From Prunus persica (lineage: Eukaryota > Streptophyta > Magnoliopsida > Rosales > Rosaceae), in the NCBI RefSeq assembly GCF_000346465.2, contig NC_034009.1, positions 36,711,557 through 36,775,556 of the forward strand: a stretch of DNA of 64,000 nt. Reading direction: 5' to 3'. This document shows positions 36,501-48,500 of the stretch, piece after piece (within the stretch, counting starts at the first letter, position 1; each line of letters opens with the position of its first letter). The position numbers and the translations under genes are program-made. The notes beneath the pieces are model-generated. The model was not told the DNA's origin and searched no databases. It saw nothing but the letters and a program-made list of their open reading frames with translations.

Positions 36501-39500
36501 GAAGGCACTCCAACTGTACTAACATCAGATAAATGCTGAGTACAAAACTCTACCGCTTCTTCAGCTATATACCGCTCAGCAATGCAACCTTCGGGACGAG
36601 TACGATTCTGAACATACCCCTTCAGCACTTTCATATATCTTTCAAACGGATACATCCACCTAAAATATACTGGCCCACATAGACGAACTTCTCTGACAAG
36701 ATGTACTACTAGATGAACCATGATATCAAAGAATGAAGGGGGAAAGTACTTCTCAAGCAAACACAGAGTAACTACTACATCTTCTTCCAACTTATCTAGC
36801 TTGGAAACATCAACAGTCTTTGCACATATAGCATTGAAGAAGAAGCACAAACGAGTTATTGCATACCTTGCAGGCTTCTCCAAAACAGAACGAATTGCCA
36901 CAGGGAGCAATTGTTGCATTAAGGTATGACAATCATGTGATTTAAGGCCAAGAAGTCTTGAATCTTGTACAGATACAAGATTTTTAATATTTGAAGAATA
37001 ACCTTCAGGGACCTTCATACCATAGAAAGAATTGCAAACCTCTCTCTTCTCTGCTCTTGACAAATTCCAAGGCCCAGGAGGCAAACGAGTACGTCTTTCT
37101 CCATACTCGGGTTGCAAATCAGTTTTGACCCCCATGTTCAATAAATCTAATCGAGCAGCAATCCCATCTTTATTTTTTCCAGGGATCTCCAGCAATGTAC
37201 CAATGATACTATCGCAAACATTCTTCTCAATGTGCATAACATCTAGGGCATGCCTCACAGGAAGGTATTTCCAATACTCGAGATCAAAGAATATTGATTT
37301 CTTCTTCCAACAAACTCTGTCACCATTTTCAACCATATGCAGCACTTCTTCTCCGGTTAATGGCTCTGGAGGTATGCCATATTCAGGTTTCCCATTAAAA
37401 GCTGCACGTTGCCTCCTATATGGATGATTGATTGGTAACCATTTTCTATGCCCAATGTAACAAATTTTGTGGCCATTTTTCAACCTGTGACTAGGTGTAT
37501 CATCGCCGCATATTGGACAAGCTTTATATCCTTTAACAACACAACCAGATAAGTTTCCATAGGCGGGGAAATCATTAATTGTCCACATTAATGCAGCTCT
37601 GAGTGTAAAGTATTCTCCATTATGTGCATCATACACTCCTCTAATCCCAACCCACAAGGATTTTAAATCATCAATCAAAGGCTCCAAGTAGACGTCTATA
37701 TCATTTCCGGGTTGTTTAGGACCGGAAATCAATAAGGTTAACATCATGAACTTTCGTTTCATGCACAGCCATGGAGGGAGATTATATGTACCTAAGATAA
37801 CCGGCCAACAACTATATCTGCTACTTAGAGAACTGTGGGGATTGAATCCATCAGATGAAAGAGCCAATCTCAAGTTTCTCGGCTCATTACCAAACTCAGG
37901 CCATTTATCATCAAGAAGTTTCCAAGACGGGGAATCCGCCGGATGAGACATCTGACCGTCAATTGATTTTCTAGCAACATGCCACCAAGTCAAACTCTTA
38001 GCTGTCTCATGTGATTGAAACATCCTTTTAAACCTTGGAATTGGGGGAAAATACCACACCACCTTCGCTGGCACACCCTCTTTCAAGATTGAATCTTTGC
38101 CTTCCTTCCACCTTGAGATACCACAAGTAGGACAATTAGTTGAATCCTCATACTCCTTCCTATACAAGATGCAATCATTGGGGCATGCGTGCATTTTCTC
38201 ATAACTCAGCCCCAATGCACACAAAGTCTTTTTAGCCTCATACATGGAGGTTGGTATTGTATTTCCTTCTGGAAGCAAATCGCCTTGAAGTATCAATAAT
38301 TCTGTAAAACAAACATCACTGATCCCATGTTTTGCCTTCAAATTATACAACTTCACTAATGCCGATAACTTCGTGTACTTTCTACAACCAGGGTACACTG
38401 GTTGATCTCCATCCCCAATCACATTGGCAAACTCATACGGATCCGAACCAAAATCACCAAAATCATTATCATCCATATCAATTTCTTCAGACACAAAACT
38501 GTACCTACTATGGCCATCATCTTCTTCAACATTTCTGCTAGCATTAGTAGTTGCTTCCCAAGGTTCTCCGTGAAATGTCCAATTCTTATAGCTTTGGTCA
38601 ATTCCATTAAAGTATAAGTGATCCCTTATAATTCCAACCCCAAACAACTTCAAATTAACACATTTAACACATGGACAACGGATATGTGTTGTAGTTAGAA
38701 GATTTTCTACAGCAAAGTTCAAAAATGCTTCCACCCCAAACTCATATGCCTTCGATCTTCTATCCGAGTGCATCCATGACTTATCCATCTCCGACACTAT
38801 AACCTATTATCTATAATAAAGTGAAAATACAGGCAATGACCATCACTATAGCAGATTATACAATGATCTAATCGCAAGTAATAAACAACAGAGACGACGG
38901 GTTTTAATCAAAAACAGACGTATTTGGCATATATAGACGACGGATTTTCAACAGACGTCGTCTATTATACGTAATACAAACGACGGTTTATGAAAAAACC
39001 GTCGTGTATAAGTAATACAACGACGGTAGTTTAAAAACACCGTCGTGTAATCGTCGTCGTACGCCTTAAAATTCGTCGTGTCTCAGTTTATTTTCAAGAA
39101 CACAAAACCCATTAAGAACACAACATATATATGAAACCAAGCAAGAAACCAACATATACATGAAACCAAGCATGAAAACAATAAATCCATTCCCAATTCA
39201 ACATAACATAGGGTGATTAAAAGATACGACAAAATTAAATCCATTCCCAATTCAACATAACAGATAATGTAATCCATGAACCCATTAAACAGAAAATCCA
39301 TGAACCCATACCTATAAGCATTGGTGCACTTTGCACCTTCTCCAGAGCGGAAAATGACAAGATCAAATAAAGGTGTCCTTTTGCTGGAAATCATTTGGAA
39401 GTTGGTGATGTGTCTTTTTGTGTTGATTTCCAGCAAAAGTACACCTTTATTTGATCTTGTCATGAACCCATTAAACAGAAAATCCATGAACCCATACCTA

Positions 39501-42500
39501 TAAGCACATTATTAACAGATCGCAAAGCATATACCTAAAACCCTTTAACAAAACAACCTAATATCATTCAATGAATTTACAAGGGGAAGATAGGGTTTGT
39601 ACTTACAGGTTGGACGAGCTCACAGATTCGACGAGCCTGGAGAGTGCAACTTTTAATTAGAGCAGAAGTGAGAGAGCGAAATGTTATGTCGCGTGAAATC
39701 TGAAATTTTAGGTTTCAGGGATCAAAGTATAAGACTAAGAGCCAAATCTAAAAAAATTTAGGTCGCGCGAAAATTTTTAGAGCGCGCGCGTTATAAAACG
39801 TCGAAAGAAAAACCAAGGCGAAAGTTCTACAAGTACCGACGTAAATTTAATATTCCACGACGGAAACTTCATTTTTCGGATTAAGAACGTAAGGCCGTTC
39901 ATTTTTCGGATTAATTTTAAATTTATTTTGAATTTTTTATATAACGACGACTGAAAAACCACGTCGGTGTTAAGAAATTAAAGACGTTGTAAATTATATA
40001 AACCGACTTACATATTAAAATAACGTCGTTTAAAGCGTAAACCATGTCGTATGTTTTACTGTACGACGTAAAATATGTATTCCACGACCCAACCACCGTC
40101 GTTAAAAATTAATACACTAAACCCATAAAATTAAATTATACAATTTAAAAAATTAAGTTTATAAAAGGTTTTATGGTTTTAAAGCCTAACATATAACATA
40201 GACTACCCAAAAATTATACTTTAAAAATAAACCCCAATAAATAACAACACTAATCTCTAAACCCTAGACTCTAAACCCTAAACCATTAAACTAGAAGTGA
40301 TTTTATGACTCATCAAAACAATTTTGTTTTGGATGGTCATTTTAAATTTTTGTTATTCAAAATGAATTTTTTCAAGGTTTATGTGGAAGAAAATATATCA
40401 ATGACTTCATAGGAGTTGACTTTTCAATTTTCTGATTTATTTTATATTTATTTTGAATATTTTGATATAAAAATAATAAAATATTCTTACCATACAACAA
40501 ACCACGTCGGTGTTAAATAAATTGTAGACGTTGTAAATTGTAATAGACTACTAAGTCGTTAAAATGACGTCGTTAAAATGAGAAACCACGTCGGTGTTAA
40601 GAAAGTAAAAACGTTGTAAATTATATAAACCGACTTACATATTAAAATGACGTCGTTTAAAGCGTAAACCATGTCGTATGTTTTACTGTACGACGTAAAA
40701 TATGTATTCCACGACCCAACCACCGTCGTTAAAAATTAATACACTAAACCCATAAAATTAAATTATACAATTTAAAAAATTAAGTTTATAAAAGGTTTTA
40801 TGGTTTTAAAGCCTAACATATACCCTAGACTACCCAAAAATTATACTTTAAAAATAAACCCCAATAAATAACAACCCTAATCTCTAAACCCTAGACTCTA
40901 AACCCTAAACCATAAAACTAGAAGTGATTTTATGACTCATCAAAACAATTTTGTTTTGGATGGTCATTTTAAATTTTTGTTATTCAAAATGAATTTTTTC
41001 AAGGTTTATGTGGAAGAAAATATATCAATGACTTCATAGGAGTTGACTTTTCAATTTTCTGATTTATTTTATATTTATTTTGAATATTTTGATATAAAAA
41101 TAATAAAATATTCTTACCATACAACAAACCACGTCGGTGTTAAATAAATTGTAGACGTTGTAAATTGTAATAGACTACTAAGTCGTTAAAATGACGTCGT
41201 TAAAATGAGAAACCATGGCGGCTATTTAACTATACGACGTAAAATATATATTTTACGACTTAACCGCAGTCGTTACATAAACGTCGTCGATTATACCCTG
41301 AACCCTTAAGAAATTGAAGATATTGTAAACCATTAACGACTCAATTGTTCAAAGAACGTCGTCTAACTATTTTTTTACGTCGTATTTGTTTAAAACACGC
41401 AACAACAAAATACGACGGTTATTGACTTTATTAGGTCGTTGGAAAAGTATTACACGTCGGTTAAGCAATTTGTATGTTTGTTTTTTTTTTAATTTAAGAA
41501 AACCTCAACAAATTTTTACATTACATATTATAGAGAAAATTGGTACATTATACATAAATATCAAGTGTTCAATAATTGCCCTGTTTAATAATTTGGAAAA
41601 CAAACTCTGCCCATTCATTCCGGACTTCATCAATGGCTTCTTGGGGGTATGAAGCTTCCTGGTTTCCCTTGGCATACTGCATAAACAATGACTATTATGG
41701 TTTATAAATAAAAAGAAATTCAATCACAGACGACGATATTTTTCATAACCGACGTAGTATATCCATTCAACGACGTTAATTTTACACGACCGTCGTTGAT
41801 AATACAAAAAACGACGTGAAATGTATGAAGGTAATTTCTTCTTACCTTATTCTCAAACCCCAAGGAAGGATCCATGATGATGTCCCTCATGAAGCGCATT
41901 ACATAATACCCGCATTCGACATTGCTGGGTTGCTTTGGTGTGCCTGAGAGAGTTTTCCAAATTACATTTTTACGTCCTGCTCGGGCTATGTGGGTATTAT
42001 ATATTTTTAAAGCACTGTTCACGATGTTTTTGGCCTCTTCATCGACCACACGATTTCCTGGCAGAGGATCCAGAAAATAGACGGTTTCTCTCTTTGCTCT
42101 TACAATCAGCAAAATCCAATGACGGCTGCACAAAATTAATATAAAAACGACGGTTATTTACAAAAACGACGTATTATAGTATTTCACACGACGAAGTAAA
42201 GTAGCTAACGACGACATTATATATTTATCACGACGATAAATAAATACCGACGTGGTTAGTAGTTTCAAACGACTAAATAAAATAAAACACCGACGTGGTT
42301 AGTTTATAAGCTGTCATTTATTGAAAATCATAAAAACAAAATCCTAAGGAGACTAACCCTGGATTGTAAGGCATCATGAAAATCTGTTCACCGTCTGTCT
42401 TCTGAAGTCAAGCTGCTACGAGTCGTGATCTTTCAGTTATTGTGCCAGAGTTGGCACTAACTGTAGCAGGGTCGATAAAGCCAACCATACTGCACATATT

Positions 42501-45500
42501 GGCTTTTTTCAAAACATCGTGTAAGTACCTAAACAAATAAAATAATATAAACAAGTCAGCACACAAAACACGACGGTTATGTATAAAAAAACGACGTATT
42601 ATAATATTTCACACGACGTACTGAAATAGATGAGGACGTTATAATATATTTATCACGACGGTTGTTAGTTAAGACGACGTGGTTAGTTAGTTAAGACGAC
42701 GCAATATATAAACCAACGAGTTATTATTTTAGAAGTACAAACCTCATATATACAGCCAATACAGTAGCTCCAATTTCTTCCATGCCTGCAAATTGTGTAA
42801 TATCTTCAGGCAGGAGGAAGGTATCGCGCTCACCACCAAACACCTCCTTATCAATTGTAAATTGGAGTGTCTTATCCTCAGGCAGGAGTGTCGTTTCCAC
42901 AAAACGACAAAGGGTTTTTAAAGAAGATGGCGCCTCCATATTTGAATAAGCACCAACTTCAATAACCTGTTTAAAGAAATAAAAAAAATGACGTGGTAAT
43001 TCAATAAAGACGACGGTTTAAGTAATAAAACGTCGTCTTAAAAGTATTTAAACGACGGTGAAAAAACTGTCGTGGTAATTCAATAAAGACGACGGTTTTA
43101 TGAATAAAGCGTCGTCTGAAACCATTTAAACGACGGTGCAAAAACCGTCGTTTAAATATTTTATTACGTCTTAAAAAAATTCCGCCGTCTAAGTTTTAAA
43201 CAAACGACGGATTAAATAAAAATATCGACGTCTGAAATTTTGAAAAACAAATAAAAAAGGCAAAGTTATGTGAACATACCTTGTCGTCATGCTTTTCTTC
43301 ATCTTCTTTCTCCTTTTCTTCTTCCTTCTCTTCATCTCTTTTTTCTTCTTCCTTCTCTTCATCTGGCTGATGTTTCCCCATTTTGGCAGTATCATCCTCC
43401 AAATGTAGGGATCTCACATCACCTCCAGAGCAGCTAGCTTTGTCAGACATTGGATTTTTGGGGCTTTGGCTAATTCTTGGTTTAAGCATGCTTGGATCAA
43501 AATTGGGAATTAATTGGGAAAGCTGACTCAGGAAATGCTCCCTCTCAGCCTCTACCAATTGTTTTGTCCTAGCCTCCATCCTTAAGGCCTCTTTCCTTGC
43601 CTTAGCCTCCATCTTTTTAGTCTCTTCTTGAAGGAGAACTCTTAAACTGTCCTTCAAACGGTCATCAAAGCTCACCCTCTGTGGTTTGGGCAAATTGAAA
43701 TATTGCCTTGGGGAAACACCAGCACCAACTCCCCTCAGTCTGCCTGGATGCTCGGGGCCCAAAGCCATGGTCAGCACATCATTGCTGCCATCTACTCTGA
43801 CTTTGCCTTCCGAGACTTGTTTCTGCAATTCATCCTAAAAAAAGATAAACAAAAAAACACACGACGGTTATTTATGTACAAACGACGTATTATATAATTT
43901 CACACGACGCAATAACGTATAAACCGACGTTATTATAACTTATCACGACGGTAGTTATACCGACGTGGTTATTTATTTAAAACGACGAAATGAATAAACA
44001 ACCGACGTCTTATGCTATAATTAAAGATAACAGAGTAGTGATTCCTATTTAGACCGTTAACGACGTTTTTAAAAAATTTTCGACGTGGTAATATCATTCA
44101 CACGACGCGAAAATGAACCACCGACGTCTTATGCTGTAATTACAGAAAACATAGTAGTGATTCCTATTTAGACCTTTAACGACGTTTTTAAAAACTTTTC
44201 GACGTGGTAATATCATTCACACGACGAAAAATATAACATACGACGTAATAAGAATAATTCACAGTTTAATAAAAATTTAAAACAGAGTGATAGTAGGCTT
44301 ACAATTAATTTTGCTTTCTCTGCCACCTTTGGATCAGGGATGTTACCATGTTTGTCCTGTCTAGCTCTCTTCCATAAGGTAGATCGATCAATTTCTACCC
44401 CAGGCATGGTTTCCTCCAATTGATCCTCCAATCCAGCATATCCTTTTCGAGACAATCGATGATTGTACTCGAGTTTCTCCCTAATCTGTGCATGTTGAGA
44501 ATGCACAGACTCAAAATCTTTGGATAGCCTTGAAGCTACAAAGGCATCCCATTGTGCTTTCTCTATGAATTTATATGTTTCAGGGGGTTGGCTTAATTTC
44601 TCCCTGTCATTGGTGTATGGAAGGATATAATGCCTCGTTAGTGTAGACTTGAAATCCTTCCATTTCTTGGAAGCAGAAGCTAAAACAGAGGTCTTGCCCC
44701 CTTGGCCTACGACAAAAGCCATGTCAACTGCTTCCCAAATCTGCTCCTTTATATCCTTGGGGATTTGGGACCATTTCTTGTCCACAAGTGGGATCCTGGA
44801 GCGTGCCAACACACCAATATACGACTGCATCTCAATATGTGCTTGGCCAACACCTTTCCCCCTTTTATTGTACTCAACAATTGGCCTCAGTTTCTGAAGC
44901 TTTCTCTTCACAACACGAGGCATTGTGCTCATACCTCGACCAGTCTTTGAATCATCTGAGATTGTTGTCTGGCTGGTTTGTTCTGTCTCAGCAGATGATG
45001 AAGCAAACTTCATCTTCTTCGAAGACTTCATCTCCTTCGAAGACTTATCTTGAGGAGCTACCATTCCAAGCTTCTTGGAGCCAGAATCCTTAGTTTGTTG
45101 TTGAGAAACCATTTTAACAGACAAAACTGCAAGTGAAAATATTTCAGGAAAACGTTAAGAACACAAACGACGGTATTAAAAAAATACGACGTATGATATG
45201 ATTTTAGACGACGCAATGAAATAATCTCAGACGTAATAAATGTTTAAAACCATTATTTATATAACGTCGTGGTATATATGTTCACACGACGTCAATAGTA
45301 ATACACCGTCGTGGTAAACTATTATTTATATTTTATCGTCTATATTAGATACCAACCCTAGTTTCTTTTTCTTTATATTTTATCAAATAGGGGAAAAACA
45401 AAAACCATTGTTCAGCGAAATCAAACCTGCAATTAAACAAGCATATAAAAAAAGACTATTATTTTAAAAACAACTTTGTCAATTTTCAGACGACGCTAGA

Positions 45501-48500
45501 ACAACTGACGAACCGTCGTGGTCTACCGTCGTCTTATTTAGTTGATGTAGTTGTCTTCAAAGTTGGAAACTTTCTCTCTTTGTCTGTATATTTTATCAAA
45601 CTTGGAAAGAAGTAAAATGATTTTGGCCAGAAAAAAGGTAAAAAGATTTTTCAAACAAAAAACGTATGAGCATGCAAAACAGTAACCAAAATAGTGAAAA
45701 TGAAAGCTTACCTTTTGCGTGCAATGAAAGCAAGAGGAAGATGATCGATGTTTAAGTTCAGAGACGACGAAGAAGACGAGAGGAAGACGATGAGAAACTC
45801 TGACAATGCTCTGACAAGGAAAAAAGACGAAAAGGTTTCTCTGGGAGATTGAAATTTTTAATCGGGTTTGGAAACAGTGCATGTGTAAGTCGAAAAGTTG
45901 CTTACATATAAAACCATTTCAAAAAAATAATACGGCGGTTACATTTAACTACGTCGTTTTTAACTAAAACGACGCAATATTTTTCATTCGACGTGGAATC
46001 ATTTCATTTAACGTCGTTAGGTTTAATATAACCGACGTGGATTTTAATTTTTAAATTATGAATAGAATTTTTTTTCCCGTGACCTTTCAGTTTATTTTTC
46101 AATTACAGTGCGTTATAAATAGAGTTTTTTTTCCGGAGGAAATTTAAAACGAAGGAAATTAATATTCTGCAATATGTAAAGTTTCTTTTTTGGATGACAG
46201 ATTTAAATAAAATAAGAATATAAAAACAACAAATGTGTAAGTCAAGTAGACAAAAAGTTGCTTACATATAAAACCATTTCAAAAAAATAATATGGCGGTT
46301 ACATATAACTACGACGTATAAATTACAAAATACGACGGTACATTTAACTTCGGACGTGGTAAATAAATACGACAGTAGTTTGTAGGTACCGTCGTAGTAA
46401 ACTCAAAAATTAAAGTACATAAGTAATAACTCGCGTCATGGTATATTATTTAACACGTCGTTTTTATTAATTTACCGACGTGGATTTCTGTAATATACGT
46501 CGATCATACCGACGTTGATTTTACAATTTAAACGGCGGTTTGTTTGTAAGGACCGCCGTTGGTTTTAAAAATTTATTCTATAAATTTGTCGCTTTCATTC
46601 ATTTTCGGTTTACATTTAAGGTTCCAAGTTCTTCCTCTCTCAGTCTCTCATGTCTCAAAGATAATAATTTGGATGTTTTCTCAAAGAGAAATTGAGCTTA
46701 CTCGCATCAAATATATGTCCACAAGAAGAAGCTTGTCAACTAGCCTTCTCACTTCCTTGATCAAGCCTGATAGGACACTTAGTGCTTCTGAATACTCCTT
46801 GCTTTCCATCAAAAGAGATGCAAGCCTGGCCTCCACTCGCTGTCGAAGGAAAGTTCGCTTCTCAGGGAAATCTGAAGATCAGATGTGCCTGATCCTCTGC
46901 TTGATTTTCTTGCCTAAGAAGATCCGTCGGATTTATTGTGATAGCCTCTTCCTTTATCCGTAGAGCTTCAGAAGAAGAAGATGGGTTTCAAGAATGCGAT
47001 AAAGAATAGAAATGGCTTCAGATGGCCTCTAAAGCATGAGCAATTGAATCAGTAGTTTCTGGGAGATATGATGAAGACATTGTCAATGCTTTGAACTACA
47101 CAAGTCCTGCAGAAAGATATGTTAAAGAAACTGAAACAACGGCGGTTTTCTGTTCTACCGTCGTCTTTTCTCGTCGTCTATATTAAGTTACGATGGCGGT
47201 AGATTTATAATTACCGACGTAGATTATTTTGTTAAACGTCGTTAAGTGTACTACAACCGACGTGGATTTTAATTTTAAATTATAAATGGAGTTTTTTTTC
47301 CCGTATTCTTTCAGTTTTAGTTTTCAATTCCAAAGCGTGATAAATAGATTTTTCTTTCCCGAGGAAATTTAAAATGAGGGAAATTAATGTTCTAGAATTT
47401 GTAAACTAACACGACGCAATATTTGCAAATCTGTGTCATCTGTTAAGATTATGATGTGGAACAGAGTTCCATCTGGTAAGATTTCGTAACCCTTGGGATC
47501 TCAGACAAAACTGATTATGTCGGCGGTGTTCTATATAAACCGTCGTGGTTATTTCAATTCTTGTCATTAAGTAGATCTACCGACGTAGGATAAGAAAATC
47601 AAAGAAAAAAATTGTTAACAAAAATTCTTATTAAGACGACCGTTAAAATTAAAGGTACGACGTATAAAATGAATAAATACGACGATAAATTTTATTGTAC
47701 GATTTAAAGATAACGTAGTAGAACTATACGAGAATGACGTCGATATATTTATATTTTCCGTCGTTGTAAATTAATTTAATACGGCGATATTTTGTATTTT
47801 AAAGCCGTGGATTTGTTTGTAATTATACGGCGTCTTATACGAAAACCTCGTCGTGTTATTTTATGAGTAAAAACGGCAGTTTTTATTGAAATCGTCGTCT
47901 TTACTTTCTACGTCGGTCGATTCATAACTTCTGCCGTTCTTTGTTGGCATTGATTTTACACTGAGGAAATCTGTTTCAAATAGACGTCGGTTGTTTAATT
48001 ATGTACGTCGTTGTTTTTGAACAGCCATTTGAAACTCCATTTTTTAGTTGTCTAAGGTTGTATTACACGACGGTGTTTTTAGAACCGTCGTCTTTTTATA
48101 AACCACGACGGTTTTCACTTAGACCGTCGTTGTTTTCTGGTCGTCTTTTTCACTTTTTGTAGTAGTGAGTTGATTGATTGGCAGCTTAATACATTCTTTA
48201 ATTACCATAAAATTGATTTATTTCATATCAATTACAGGAGATTCAACAAGAAATCCTATGCTGCAAGTCACAAGTAAAAGAAATGGAAAATCAACTGAGG
48301 TGCAATTTAATTCTTTGCACCTTGCTGAAACCCTAAACTCTCCTATATGTTTTTAAATAATTAGTTTCAATTAGCAAGCATCATATGCATTCATCTCATA
48401 AGCTAAGTGTCCATTGCAGGATCTTTGAAGGCGATCTCTCTGAAGTCACGACATTGCTTGAGGCTGAGTACCGAGAGCAGATCCTTGAGGAAACTCTAAA

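Larger units (their letters stand above)
38789..41568. other. Spacer between the two CACTA genes: 5' UTR intron, hairpin, tandem duplication
   Basis: It holds the likely 5' UTR intron of the transposase gene (about 38806-39606), which contains a 40/40 base inverted repeat at 39354-39463. The candidate promoter lies above 39607. A 627 bp tandem duplication occupies 39959-41212. CGACG-type motifs occur at 38890-39070 and 39820-41470. Confidence 0.7.
34076..48167. mobile_element. CACTA (En/Spm-type) transposon, 14,092 bp, nearly autonomous
   Basis: The element starts CACTACTACAAAAAAG and ends with the inverted CTTTTTGTAGTAGTG. The flanks are AGT (34073-34075) and AGT (48168-48170), a perfect 3 bp target duplication diagnostic of CACTA elements. 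It carries a TNP2-type transposase (complement 35438-38788), a second gene (complement 41569-45112), a fragment of host RPN6 (complement 46670-47080) and dense CGACG/CGTCG repeats in all non-coding parts. Both genes are on the minus strand and each shows a likely 5' UTR exon with its own intron. It sits in the third intron of MADS-B, whose exons on both sides are intact at the junctions. Confidence 0.95.

Noticed and set aside
40250..40920. TAAACCCTAAACC words resembling telomere repeats
   Set aside because: Only a few imperfect units, duplicated as part of the 627 bp tandem unit; not an interstitial telomere array.
46559..46963. Plus-strand open frame of 134 codons in the CACTA element
   Set aside because: It is antisense to the captured RPN6 fragment, whose minus strand gives clear RPN6 blocks.
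34076..48167. CRISPR-like array because of regularly spaced CGACG motifs
   Set aside because: Spacing and orientation are irregular, the motif is 5-9 bases, and the context is a eukaryotic CACTA transposon.
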